A DNA stretch of 32,787 nt from Variovorax sp. KK3 (GTDB lineage Bacteria > Pseudomonadota > Gammaproteobacteria > Burkholderiales > Burkholderiaceae_C): assembly GCF_001984055.1 (NCBI RefSeq), contig NZ_LYVO01000080.1, positions 1 through 32,787 of the forward strand, in the 5' to 3' direction. Under the pieces are notes generated by a model, which saw only the letters and a program-made list of their open reading frames with translations, did not search any database and was not told the DNA's origin. A program made the translations under genes and the position numbers. Positions 16,872 through 25,207 of this stretch are shown piece after piece (position 1 is the first letter of the stretch; each line of letters begins with the position of its first letter).

Positions 16872-16898
16872 TAGCCCGACTCTTGCTAAGCAAAATTC

Positions 16899-16921
16899 CG
16901 GCGGATTGACGCCGTTTTTTT
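16899..16921 (+). terminator. Intrinsic terminator downstream of gyrB
   Basis: The stem CGGCG / CGCCG with a 6-base loop is followed by seven T. It ends exactly where the Shine-Dalgarno of the next gene (GGAGCGAGG) begins, so it could also work as a leader hairpin for that gene. Confidence 0.75.
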
Positions 16922-16939
16922 GGAGCGAGGACAGCAGCG

Positions 16940-17449
16940 ATGAAACCGATCCGTTTCGCGTGGAGCAATGCGGCCATGGCCGCCGCCGTGGCGATGGTCT
17001 GGGCGGCTGGCACGTCGGCGCATGCACTGACCAACCCGACCATCCAGGTTGCGCAGGGCATCGAGTACATGTGCGGCGGCAACAGCAGCGCCGAGGCCGA
17101 CTTCATGCGAATGGTGGCGCCGCGCTGGGCGGCCACGCTGGAGTTCTCGGTCAACCGTGCCAAGGTGGGTCAGATGCCTTCCGACATCCAGGTGACGGTG
17201 CGTGAGCGCTACACCGGTCGGCCGGTGATGGAAGCCGTCGCCGCAGCGCCCTACATGCTGGCGCGCCTGGACCCGGGCTCCTACGAGGTGGAGGCGACGC
17301 TCGCGGGCGTCAGCTTGCGCCAGCCGCTGGTCGTGTTCAATGGCGTGGGCGCACGGGTCGCCTTCGTTTGGCCTTCCAATGTCGATTTCGCCCATGCCGG
17401 CGGATCGCGCCGCGCCGAGCAGCAAGCGGCAGCGCGCACCAACGACTGA
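16940..17449 (+). CDS. Secreted protein of unknown function, transthyretin-like fold suggested
   Basis: A 169-residue protein with a clear Sec signal peptide (hydrophobic core AAMAAAVAMVWAAG, likely cleavage after SAHA near residue 29). The mature part has a lone CGG motif near the N-terminus. It has a pattern of strands (QVTVRERYTGRPVMEAVAAAPYMLARLDPGSYEVEATLAGV) that resembles carboxypeptidase-regulatory-like or transthyretin-like domains: a modifiable loop, then a glycine turn LDPGSYEVEA. No catalytic motif is seen. The ATG has the Shine-Dalgarno GGAGCGAGG directly after the gyrB terminator. A terminator follows 70 bases downstream, so it is a single-gene unit. Confidence 0.75.
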   Translation: MKPIRFAWSNAAMAAAVAMVWAAGTSAHALTNPTIQVAQGIEYMCGGNSSAEADFMRMVAPRWAATLEFSVNRAKVGQMPSDIQVTVRERYTGRPVMEAVAAAPYMLARLDPGSYEVEATLAGVSLRQPLVVFNGVGARVAFVWPSNVDFAHAGGSRRAEQQAAARTND

Positions 17450-17519
17450 GCCGACGACGCTCGGCCCGCTCGAGCGTGAATGTGTTCTGGCCGAAGCGGC
17501 GCTGGGGGTTGTCGCCTTC

Positions 17520-17542
17520 AAAAAAGCCTGATGCGGCTTTTT
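17520..17542 (+). terminator. Intrinsic terminator after the secreted protein gene
   Basis: AAAAAAGCC and GGCTTTTT flank a 6-base loop (17529-17534). It is an 8-bp A/T-capped stem with a T5 end, palindromic enough to act in both directions. Confidence 0.75.
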
Positions 17543-17619
17543 GCTGGCACGCGCCTTGAATGCGATGCTCGGCGCATCCACATGCGAACTTCGCATCCCT
17601 GCTACCGTGCAAGGCTTCG

Positions 17620-18807
17620 ATGCCGCTCCGACCCCTCACCCTCCTCACCACACTGCTGCATGTCTACATCGGCCTGCGGCTGCTGCCTGCGCTGAGCGGG
17701 CTCGGCGCGGCATGGCTGCTGGTGCTCGGTGCGCTGGCGGTGTCGGCGCTCACCATGCCGCTGCCCTTCGCCGGTGCACGCGCACTCCGAGGCCGTGCGC
17801 TGCACGACGGCTGGCGGTGGCTCGGCCTGCTGAGCATGGGCTGGTTTTCTTCCATGTTCGTGCTCACGGTGGTGCGCGATGCAGGCCTGCTTTCGGGCTG
17901 GCTGCTGGCGCTTGCGGGTTCCTGGCCCGTCGATTGGCCGCGCGTGATGTCCTGGAGCGCGGCGGCGGTGCCCTTGATTGCGACGGCCGTGACCTTGGTG
18001 GGCTTCTTCAATGCGCGCCGTGTCGCGGCAGTGGTGCACGTCGACGTGCCCATCCGCGACCTGCCGCCGGGCCTCGACGGCTTCACCATCGCCCAACTCA
18101 GCGACATCCACGTCGGGCCGACCATCCGGCGCGGCTACATCCAGCGCATCGTCGATTCGGTCAACCGGCTGGGCGCGGACATGGTCGCGATCACCGGCGA
18201 CCTGGTCGATGGCACCGTGGCCGAACTGCGCGAGCACATCGCGCCGCTGGCCGGGCTGCGCGCACGCCACGGCACCTTCGTGGTCACCGGAAACCACGAG
18301 TACTACGCGGGTGCCCATGCCTGGATCGACGAGTTGCGGCGCCTGGGCTTGCGCGTGCTGCTCAACGAGCACGTGGTGCTGCAGGCGCGGAGCGTGAAAG
18401 GCGCGCAGACCGATGAAGAGGTGCTCGACAGCGCCCTGGTGGTGGCCGGCGTGACCGACTACACCGCGGTGCATTTCGATGCGGCCCATGCCAGCGACCC
18501 GAAGCGCGCCCTGCGCGGCGCGCCACCCCTGGTGCGCACGCGCCTGTTGCTGGCGCATCAACCGCGCAGCGCACCTGCCGCGGCCGAGGCGGGCTATCAG
18601 CTGCAGATCTCCGGCCACACGCACGGCGGCCAGTTCTTTCCGTGGAACCTGTTCGTGCCGCTGCAGCAGCCCTTCACCGCCGGACTTCACCGCTTGCAGC
18701 AGATGTGGGTCTACACGAGCCGCGGCACCGGCTACTGGGGGCCGCCCAAGCGCTTCGGCGCCCCGTCCGAAATCACGCTGCTGCGGCTGGTGCCCGAGCG
18801 CAGCTGA
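17620..18807 (+). CDS. Membrane-anchored metallophosphoesterase
   Basis: A 395-residue calcineurin-like phosphoesterase. The N-terminal 130 residues hold about four hydrophobic helices; the catalytic domain follows. It has LSDIHVG, ITGDLVDG, GNHEYY and SGHTHGGQ, the standard dinuclear-metal motif series in order. This matches the YaeI/YkoQ-type membrane phosphoesterases, some of which act on lipid-linked diphosphates such as UDP-diacylglucosamine. The substrate here is unknown. The ATG at 17620 is preferred because AAGG lies nine bases upstream and the membrane segment starts right after it; an upstream ATG at 17560 would add 20 non-conserved residues. It converges with the phasin-like gene, 10 bases away. 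Confidence 0.85.
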   Translation: MPLRPLTLLTTLLHVYIGLRLLPALSGLGAAWLLVLGALAVSALTMPLPFAGARALRGRALHDGWRWLGLLSMGWFSSMFVLTVVRDAGLLSGWLLALAGSWPVDWPRVMSWSAAAVPLIATAVTLVGFFNARRVAAVVHVDVPIRDLPPGLDGFTIAQLSDIHVGPTIRRGYIQRIVDSVNRLGADMVAITGDLVDGTVAELREHIAPLAGLRARHGTFVVTGNHEYYAGAHAWIDELRRLGLRVLLNEHVVLQARSVKGAQTDEEVLDSALVVAGVTDYTAVHFDAAHASDPKRALRGAPPLVRTRLLLAHQPRSAPAAAEAGYQLQISGHTHGGQFFPWNLFVPLQQPFTAGLHRLQQMWVYTSRGTGYWGPPKRFGAPSEITLLRLVPERS

Positions 18808-18817
18808 GCGCGCGAAC

Positions 18818-19321
18818 TCAAGACGGCCGCTGGCGCGCCAGGCGCCGCGCATTCGCACTGGTCTTGGCGTGAATCGGCTTGAGGCCCCGTTGGGCGATGC
18901 GTGCCCCGGCGCTCGACAGTTGACTCATGGTGGCGGCCGACCGGGTGGTGGCACCCGCGAGCGCGCGGCCGTGCGTCGCGATCTGCGTGGGGGTGACGCT
19001 GGTGGCCAGCGAACTCAACGCGACCGCGCTGCCCAGCCATTCGCGCACCGCGCGATTGACCAGGCCGAACTGGGTGCTGTGCATCTGGTTGGCGATGGCC
19101 GCGCCGGATTCGGTGGCGGCGGCCAGCTTCTCGTGGCCCATCAGCTGCATCTCGGCCAGGTCTTCGGCCGTGGGCGTCAGCCCGGCACGAGCCATGCGTT
19201 CGGTGCGCAGATGAATCACCGAGCCCGCCTGCAGCAAGGTTTCGTGCGTCTTGAAGGCCACGTCGGCCCATAAGGCAAGGGGATTGAAGAAGCGCGAGGC
19301 GGGGGGAGGAAGGGCCGGCAT
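18818..19321 (-). CDS. Phasin-like PHA-granule-associated protein
   Basis: A 167-residue, mainly helical, Ala-rich protein without a signal peptide. The wording FFNPLALWADVAFKTHETLLQAGSVIHLRTERMA is that of the short phasin group found on polyhydroxyalkanoate granules in Burkholderiales. Long amphipathic helices and a basic C-terminus (KTSANARRLARQRPS) are as in DNA- or granule-binding phasins. It carries no catalytic motif. A -10-like TATAGT lies on the minus strand at 19362-19367, without a clear -35. The family call is from memory of the pattern and is moderate. Confidence 0.6.
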   Translation of the reverse strand: MPALPPPASRFFNPLALWADVAFKTHETLLQAGSVIHLRTERMARAGLTPTAEDLAEMQLMGHEKLAAATESGAAIANQMHSTQFGLVNRAVREWLGSAVALSSLATSVTPTQIATHGRALAGATTRSAATMSQLSSAGARIAQRGLKPIHAKTSANARRLARQRPS

Positions 19322-19506
19322 GGGGAGAGTGCGTGGAGCGTCGTGGGGTGTGTCCGCAAACTATAGGCTCATCGCCCGGCTTGCGCTGCGTCGCTGCGTG
19401 TTTTGAGCGAAGATTTCCTACCCTCCGTGACGGCAAAACACCTGAGCAGGCTTCGGCCGCAGCGGTGATGATTCTTGCCGCTCCATTTGCCGAAGGTCAA
19501 CCAGGA

Positions 19507-20085
19507 ATGCCCAACAACAAAAAGATCGAATCACGCGCCACCTTGCTGCTCGCCGCAGCGCTGATGTCGCTTTCCTTCCCGGCCCGCGCGCTCGAGGACC
19601 ACGTCACTTCGCTCTACGTCGATGGCGGACGTGCTCCCCACAACGACACCAGCACCAATTCGGTCACGCTCGGCGTGGTGCTCCCCTGGGGCTCGCCGCA
19701 CCGTTTCTGGGGCACCGCGGTCACCTCCTATGCGGATCTGTTCCTGAGCCAGTGGCGAGCGCCCACGGTCGACCGCAGCGAGCACCGCAGCTTCACCCAG
19801 ATCGGTGCGATCGCGCTGTGGCGCTTTCGCTTCGACGAAGGCGCATCGCCCTGGTTCATCGATGCAGGCCTCGGCGTCACGTCGATGAACGACCGCTACG
19901 AGACGCCCGATCGCAGCTTCAGCACGCGCTTCCAGTTCACCGAACAACTCGGCATCGGCCGCAACTTCGGCGAGCAGGGGCGGCATGAGCTGTCGCTGCG
20001 TGTGCAGCATTTCTCCAATGCGGGCATCAGGCGGCCCAACCCGGGCGAGAACTTCTACAAGCTGCGCTACGCCTATCGTTTTTGA
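19507..20085 (+). CDS. pagL: Lipid A 3-O-deacylase, PagL type
   Basis: A 192-residue outer-membrane beta-barrel with a signal peptide cleaved near residue 28 (SFPARA/LED). The active-site motif HFSNAGIRRPNPGEN carries His168 and Ser170. Glu181 is a good candidate for the third residue of the His-Ser-Glu triad, although its spacing from Ser170 is one shorter than in P. aeruginosa PagL. It ends in an aromatic residue (YAYRF), as outer-membrane barrels do. PagL removes the 3-position acyl chain from lipid A in the outer leaflet. The start is taken at 19507 because the signal peptide begins there; an ATG 13 codons upstream is an alternative. It overlaps the convergent UdgX gene by 13 bases. Confidence 0.85.
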   Translation: MPNNKKIESRATLLLAAALMSLSFPARALEDHVTSLYVDGGRAPHNDTSTNSVTLGVVLPWGSPHRFWGTAVTSYADLFLSQWRAPTVDRSEHRSFTQIGAIALWRFRFDEGASPWFIDAGLGVTSMNDRYETPDRSFSTRFQFTEQLGIGRNFGEQGRHELSLRVQHFSNAGIRRPNPGENFYKLRYAYRF

Positions 20086-21590
20086 CCCGCTTCGCGGGCG
20101 GCACCCATCCGGTCGCTCGCAAGGGCCAGGTCGTCGAGCCACGCTGCGTACGCCGATTCGCGCTCGGCCGGATCACCGCGCAGCAACGCCGAGGGATGCA
20201 GCGTGACGAGCACCGGCAGACCGCGCGCGTCGGTGTGCCACTGACCGCGCTCGCGCATCACGGCAACAGGCCGACCGAGCAATGCGCGCGCCGCAGTCGC
20301 GCCCAATGCGATGAAGGCTTGCGGCCGGACCTGCTCGATCTCGCTGTCGAGCCAATGCAGGCACGCCGCCACTTCGCGCTGCCCCGGCGTCTTGTGCATG
20401 CGCCGCTTGCCGCGCAGCTCGAACTTGAAATGCTTCACCGCATTGGTCACGTAGAGCTGTTCGCGTGACCAGCCCAGGTCGGCCACGGCCTGGTCGAACA
20501 GGCGACCCGATGGCCCGACGAATGGCTTGCCCTGCAGGTCTTCCTGATCGCCCGGCTGCTCGCCGACCACCATCACGGTCGCGCCGACCGGCCCTTCGCC
20601 AAAGACCGATTGCGTGGCATGCGCGCCGATCGGGCATTCGCGGCAATGGTCGGTAGCCTCGCGCAGGATCGCCAAGGCACGCTCGGGATCGTCGGGCAAG
20701 GCAATGGTCTCGGCGTTGGTGGCCATGGCGAACTCCCTGGACCGAACGTCGTTCACGGCGATCGGAATGCGGCGTGAGGGCACGCTCGGCGCGGCCTCGA
20801 TCATGTCGGCGCTGCGCACCGGCGCATCGTGTGCCAAGGTGTCGATGAGCGGCGATTCGGGCAGGTTGTGCCAGTAGCGCCGCGGCATCTCCTTGCGCAT
20901 CTGCGCGAGGTTCAGGCGTGCCGGGTTGAAGGTGTGGGCGTAGTAGGTGAGCCAGAGTGCCTCGCCTGCATCGGCCGGCGGTGCGTCGTCGCGCGCCGCG
21001 CCGGGTCCAAGTTCGAGAAGCTCTCCATTCCAGCGGATGCTGCGCCGCGGCGTGAGGATGGCCCAGCGCATCTGCGCGAAGCGGCGCATGAAGAAGGGCG
21101 CGACGGCTTCCACCACGTGATGCGTGGGCTCGAACCACGCGACGTGCAAAGGTCCACCTCCATCGTGCGCATCGACTTCGCGAAAGCGCACGAAGGCCTT
21201 CATCTTGTGCATGTCGGTCTTGACGGCCTGCGCCATGCGGCGGGCGCGGATCCGGTCCGGGTCGAGCGGATCACCGCGCAGGCCGGGCTCGTGCATCAGG
21301 CGCCAGAGCAATCGGTACAAGAGGGCGAAGCGTTCCGGATCGGCATGCAGGATCACCGCCTCGCACAACGCCACGAAGGAAGCAGGCACCACGAGTTGGG
21401 CGGTGCGATTCGTCGGCGTGCGCGCAGGCGGCGGGGTCGACGTCTCGGCGAACAGGCCAGCAGTCGAATCGTCTCGCGTGCACCAGTCCACTTGCTCCGG
21501 CGGCACCAGCGCAGCGATCAGCGCGCGCGCCTCGCGCCGGAAGCCGGGCCAATCGGTTTCGCCGTCGAGTGTGACGAGGTGCTGCACCAT
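20073..21590 (-). CDS. DUF4130 - UdgX uracil-DNA glycosylase fusion
   Basis: A 505-residue fusion. Residues 1-270 are a DUF4130 domain (RSIRWNGELLELGPG, LTYYAHTFNPARLN, MPRRYWHNLPE). Residues 290-505 are a family-4-like UdgX uracil-DNA glycosylase. Motif A is GEQPGDQED (343-351). The UdgX-specific loop reads KRRMH at 395-399, with His399 in place of the catalytic His that forms a covalent bond with the abasic sugar in M. smegmatis UdgX. LHPSAL is the downstream motif. Iron-sulfur cysteines Cys316, Cys319 and Cys410 are visible; the fourth ligand position appears to hold His387 (VKHF), which I could not align. It is cotranscribed with the radical-SAM gene upstream (42-base gap). Confidence 0.92.
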   Translation of the reverse strand: MVQHLVTLDGETDWPGFRREARALIAALVPPEQVDWCTRDDSTAGLFAETSTPPPARTPTNRTAQLVVPASFVALCEAVILHADPERFALLYRLLWRLMHEPGLRGDPLDPDRIRARRMAQAVKTDMHKMKAFVRFREVDAHDGGGPLHVAWFEPTHHVVEAVAPFFMRRFAQMRWAILTPRRSIRWNGELLELGPGAARDDAPPADAGEALWLTYYAHTFNPARLNLAQMRKEMPRRYWHNLPESPLIDTLAHDAPVRSADMIEAAPSVPSRRIPIAVNDVRSREFAMATNAETIALPDDPERALAILREATDHCRECPIGAHATQSVFGEGPVGATVMVVGEQPGDQEDLQGKPFVGPSGRLFDQAVADLGWSREQLYVTNAVKHFKFELRGKRRMHKTPGQREVAACLHWLDSEIEQVRPQAFIALGATAARALLGRPVAVMRERGQWHTDARGLPVLVTLHPSALLRGDPAERESAYAAWLDDLALASDRMGAAREAGQKR

Positions 21591-21632
21591 GACGCAAGGT
21601 ACGAAGCCGGCGCGTTGCGCCGGTGTAGGTCG

Positions 21633-22913
21633 TCAGGCGGAAAACAGAGAGGCTTGCACCGGTGCCGGCTGGAAGCGTGCGGCGAAGTCGGCTGCTTCGA
21701 GCGCACGGCCGGGCCGGTGGTCGGCCGTCATCACGAAGGGCAGCACCTTCGATACCGGCACGCGGAGCCGCCGCAGGTCGTCGCTGCGGAGCTGCCGAAC
21801 GCGGCGGGCGGCCACGAGCCGGTCGACCGCCTTCACGCCCAACCCCGGCACGCGAAGCAGCATCTCGCGTGGTGCCCGGTTGAGGTCCACCGGAAAGCGC
21901 TCTCGATGCGCGAGCGCCCAGGCCAGCTTCGGATCGACGTCCAGGCTCAGCATGCCGCCCGGTGCAGCCGCAGGCACGATCTCGTCGTGCGAGAAGCCAT
22001 AGAAGCGCATCAGCCAGTCTGCCTGGTAAAGCCGATGCTCGCGCATCAACGGCGGCGCTTTCAGCGGCAGGGTGGATGCCGCATCGGGGATGGGACTGAA
22101 GGCCGAGTAATAGACGCGGCGCAGGCCATAGGAGCCGTACAGCGTGGCACTGGTCGTGAGAATGGCGCGGTCGTCCGCCGCATCGGCGCCGACGATCATC
22201 TGCGTGCTTTGGCCGGCCGGTGCAAAGGGTTCCGGCTTCGCGCGTCGCGGCTGAGAGCGCGGCATCGACACCACCTTCGGCGCAGAGGCCTCCTTCGCCG
22301 CGCTGCGAGCGTCGTCGATGTGCACGCGCATGCGCGCCATCGACCGCCGGATGGCCGGCCCGTTCTTCTCGGGCGCCAGCGAGGCGAGGCCGAGCTCGGT
22401 CGGCAACTCGACGTTGATGCTGAGCCGGTCGGCATAGCGCCCGGCGCGAGCGAGCAATTCGGGTGCGGCATCCGGGATGGTCTTGAGATGGATGTAGCCG
22501 CGGAAGTCGTGTTCCTCGCGCAGCACCCGCGCCACTTCGACCACCTGCTCCATCGTGTAGTCGGGGCTCTGGATGATGCCCGAGCTCAGGAACAGGCCCT
22601 CGATGCAGTTGCGGCGATAGAAGTCCAGCGTGAGCGCCACCACTTCGTCGACCGTGAAGCGGGCCCGCGGGACATTGCTGGTGACGCGGTTGACGCAGTA
22701 GAGGCAGTCGTAGGTGCAGAAGTTGGTCAGCAGGATCTTGAGCAGCGATACGCAGCGTCCGTCGGGCGTGAAGCTGTGGCAGATGCCGTTGCCGTCGACC
22801 GAGCCGATGCCTCGGCCCTTGGTCGAGTCGCGCTTCGTGCCACCGCTCGACGCGCACGACGCGTCGTACTTGGCCGCGTCGGCGAGGATGGCGAGCTTGT
22901 CCTGAACATTCAC
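21633..22913 (-). CDS. Putative DNA modification/repair radical SAM protein (UdgX-linked)
   Basis: A 426-residue radical SAM protein. The 4Fe-4S motif is Cys66, Cys70, Cys73 (CTYDCLYC). Other conserved pieces are KYDASCASSGG at the N-terminus and LSINVELPTE in the barrel. A helix-hairpin-helix DNA-binding segment lies near 345-385 (REMLLRVPGLGVKAVDRLV). This is the rSAM partner of the UDG/DUF4130 family, a known association, with no established reaction. The reading frame opens with a GTG at 22913 whose first base lies in a LexA-type box. No Shine-Dalgarno or other in-frame start is available before the conserved N-terminus, so the mRNA is probably leaderless. It forms an operon with the DUF4130-UdgX gene. 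Confidence 0.92.
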   Translation of the reverse strand: MNVQDKLAILADAAKYDASCASSGGTKRDSTKGRGIGSVDGNGICHSFTPDGRCVSLLKILLTNFCTYDCLYCVNRVTSNVPRARFTVDEVVALTLDFYRRNCIEGLFLSSGIIQSPDYTMEQVVEVARVLREEHDFRGYIHLKTIPDAAPELLARAGRYADRLSINVELPTELGLASLAPEKNGPAIRRSMARMRVHIDDARSAAKEASAPKVVSMPRSQPRRAKPEPFAPAGQSTQMIVGADAADDRAILTTSATLYGSYGLRRVYYSAFSPIPDAASTLPLKAPPLMREHRLYQADWLMRFYGFSHDEIVPAAAPGGMLSLDVDPKLAWALAHRERFPVDLNRAPREMLLRVPGLGVKAVDRLVAARRVRQLRSDDLRRLRVPVSKVLPFVMTADHRPGRALEAADFAARFQPAPVQASLFSA

Positions 22914-22928
22914 TGTACGAATATACAG
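22913..22928. promoter_or_regulatory. LexA (SOS) box at the rSAM-UdgX promoter
   Basis: The plus-strand sequence CTGTACGAATATACAG has the full CTGT-N8-ACAG LexA core. On the minus strand it contains TATATT (5/6 to a -10) with GCGACA (4/6 to a -35) 17 bases upstream. The box therefore covers the -10 element and touches the GTG start. The upstream ybhN-like gene ends 22 bases before the box, leaving a very compact promoter. Confidence 0.8.
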
Positions 22929-22950
22929 CTTCAGGCCGACCCTGTCGCCG

Positions 22951-23973
22951 TCAAGGTTGGCTGCCCAGCCCTGCTTTTGAACTCAGCCCCAACCTGCGCC
23001 GCCGCCGCGCTCGCAACTCCATGGCCAGGTATGCCGCCGTCGCGATGGCCAATGGCAGCAGGTAGTAGATGGCGCGGTAGGCCAATAGCGCACCGAGCAG
23101 GCGATCGGTCGCGATCTCGTGCGACAGCAGTGCGACGAAGACGGCCTCGAGCACGCCCAGGCCGGCTGGCACATGGGTGATGACGCCGGCCACCGCCGCC
23201 ACCAGCAGCACGGCCAGCACCTGGGGATAGGGCAGTTGCTGCTCCAGCAGCAGCCAGATGACCCCGCCGATCACCGACCAGTTGGCGCACGAGAGCAGCA
23301 ATTGCAGCAGCGCCATGCCGAGCGCCGGCGTCTGCAGTTCGTGGCCGCGGATATGCCAGGTGTGCTCACGCGCCACCGCGCACATCACGAGATAGCCCGC
23401 GGCCACCACCAGCAGTGCGCCGCCGAGCAGGCGCAGGCCGTCGCCCTCGATCTTCCATTCAGGCGGCAGGCCCAGCGGCCAGAAGAAGAAGGCGAAGCCG
23501 GCGACGACCAGGTAGCCGAGCCAGTTGGTCAGCATGCTGAAGCCGAGGATGCGCGTGATGGTGACGTTGTCCAGCCCCAGCCGCGAATACAGCCGGTAGC
23601 GAAAAGCCACGCCGCCGACGAGCGCTCCCAGGTTCAGGTTGAAGGCATAGCTGATGAAGGTCACGCCCATCACCGTGGGCGCCTTGAGCGAATGGCCGGT
23701 CATGTGCCGGCCCAGCACGTCGTAGGTGCTGTAAAGGGTGAAGCTGCAGGCCGCCAGCAGCAGCCCGCCGAGCAACGCCGGAAGCGGAATCTCGCCTACC
23801 GCCGTGAGCACCTCGCTCCAGTCGATCGTGCGGGCCTGCTGCACCAGCAGCCAGGCCACCAGGGCGAAGAAGGTCCAGGCGCCGATCCGCTTGACCCAGG
23901 GCCACCAGGCGCGTCCCTCCCGCGCAGGCGCTGCGGCGCCGGCGTGCAGGGTGGGCCGCGATGCACCGCTCAT
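22951..23973 (-). CDS. YbhN-like integral membrane protein (UPF0104 / LPG-synthase transmembrane domain)
   Basis: A 340-residue inner-membrane protein with about eight hydrophobic helices in the order of the lysylphosphatidylglycerol-synthase transmembrane region, a flippase-like fold. The motif SYAFNLNLGALVGGVAFRYRLYSRLGL and the segment ITHVPAGLGVLEAVFVALL are diagnostic of the family. The first transmembrane segment begins at residue 28. The ATG at 23973 overlaps the clsB stop by four bases (ATGA). A longer open frame running to 24333 lies inside clsB and was discarded. Gene order ybhP-clsB-ybhN is the same as in E. coli, where the protein's role is not fully known; lipid translocation is a suggestion. 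Confidence 0.85.
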   Translation of the reverse strand: MSGASRPTLHAGAAAPAREGRAWWPWVKRIGAWTFFALVAWLLVQQARTIDWSEVLTAVGEIPLPALLGGLLLAACSFTLYSTYDVLGRHMTGHSLKAPTVMGVTFISYAFNLNLGALVGGVAFRYRLYSRLGLDNVTITRILGFSMLTNWLGYLVVAGFAFFFWPLGLPPEWKIEGDGLRLLGGALLVVAAGYLVMCAVAREHTWHIRGHELQTPALGMALLQLLLSCANWSVIGGVIWLLLEQQLPYPQVLAVLLVAAVAGVITHVPAGLGVLEAVFVALLSHEIATDRLLGALLAYRAIYYLLPLAIATAAYLAMELRARRRRRLGLSSKAGLGSQP

Positions 23974-25196
23974 GCGTTTTCCGTCTGCGTCGCACCCGTG
24001 GCGGGAGGCAAATGCGCCGGATGGAGCCGAGGTGCGTGGCGCGGCAGCCAGCCTGCCCACGAGGGATACCAGCGCAGCAAGTGAAAGACGAAGAAGCTGC
24101 GCACCAGGCGCCAGCCGCTCCACTCGTCGAGGTCGGCGGCCTTGACGCGCTTGCAATGGTTCTGCATCAGCATGTTCAGCTTGCCGCGCAGCTGGTCGGC
24201 AAAGGCCGCATCGCGCACGATCACGTTGGCTTCGAGGTTCAGCGACAGGCTCAGCGGATCGAGGTTGCTCGAGCCGACCGTGCTCCATTGCTCGTCTACC
24301 ACAGCGACCTTGCCGTGCAGCGGCCGTTGGCAATACTCGTAGATGTGCACGCCCGCGTGCAGCAGGTGGTGGTAAAGCATGCTCGCGGCCACCTTCACGA
24401 TCGGCATGTCGGGCTCGCCCTGCAAAATCAGGTTGACCTCCACGCCGCGCCGCGCCGCGCGGCGCAGTGCCTTGATCATCCGGTAGCCCGGGAAGAAATA
24501 GGCATTCGCGATCACGATGCTGTGTCGCGCACTGCGAATGGCAGCCAGGTAGTGCCGCTCGATGTCGTTGGTGTGGCGCCGGTTGTCGCGCGTCACGAAC
24601 TGAAGCTCGGCCTTGCCGGTCGGGCCCACCTCGGCGTTAGGCGGCGCGGCCTTGAGGCGGCGGCGGAACCAACTCGCCCCCTTGCCGCCCACCGCGATCG
24701 CGTGCAGCACGAATCGATGGATCTCGGTCACGATCGGCCCCGTGAGCAACACCGCGTAGTCCTGCTTGGCCTTCGGCCCGAAGTCCATCACATGGTCGGC
24801 CGAATAGTTGATGCCGCCGACGAAAGCAATGCAGCCGTCGATCACCACGATCTTGCGGTGCATGCGGCGGAACACGTTGAGCCGCTGGCCGAAGAGCTGA
24901 CGGCCCGGATCGAACACGCGCATGCGCACGCCGGCGCCAGTGAGCTTCTGGATGAAGGCATCCGACAAGTCCGGCGAGCCGAAGCCGTCGACCATCAGAT
25001 CGACCTTGACGCCGCGTTGCGCGGCTTCGCACACCGCCTCGGCGAGCGCGTGGCCGATCTTGTCCTCGAACAGGATGAAGGTTTCGATGATGACTTCGTG
25101 CTCTGCACGCTTGATCTCGTCGTAGACGCGCGGAAAGAACTCCTCGCCGTTCTCGAGCAGTTCGACCTTGTTTCCGCCGATCCACCGCTGGCCCAT
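23970..25196 (-). CDS. clsB: Cardiolipin synthase B (PLD family)
   Basis: A 408-residue phospholipase-D-superfamily enzyme that condenses phosphatidylglycerol into cardiolipin at the inner membrane. Two HxKxxxxD motifs are visible: His113-Lys115-Asp120 (HRKIVVID) and His294-Lys296-Asp301 (HGKVAVVD), each followed by a GG/GSSN segment. It has no N-terminal transmembrane helices, as in ClsB, unlike ClsA. The C-terminus is rich in aromatic and basic residues and then in Pro/His. The ATG at 25196 follows the ybhP stop by 11 bases. An in-frame extension upstream lies inside ybhP and is not real. Confidence 0.93.
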   Translation of the reverse strand: MGQRWIGGNKVELLENGEEFFPRVYDEIKRAEHEVIIETFILFEDKIGHALAEAVCEAAQRGVKVDLMVDGFGSPDLSDAFIQKLTGAGVRMRVFDPGRQLFGQRLNVFRRMHRKIVVIDGCIAFVGGINYSADHVMDFGPKAKQDYAVLLTGPIVTEIHRFVLHAIAVGGKGASWFRRRLKAAPPNAEVGPTGKAELQFVTRDNRRHTNDIERHYLAAIRSARHSIVIANAYFFPGYRMIKALRRAARRGVEVNLILQGEPDMPIVKVAASMLYHHLLHAGVHIYEYCQRPLHGKVAVVDEQWSTVGSSNLDPLSLSLNLEANVIVRDAAFADQLRGKLNMLMQNHCKRVKAADLDEWSGWRLVRSFFVFHLLRWYPSWAGWLPRHAPRLHPAHLPPATGATQTENA

Positions 25197-25207
25197 GATG
25201 TGCGTCC

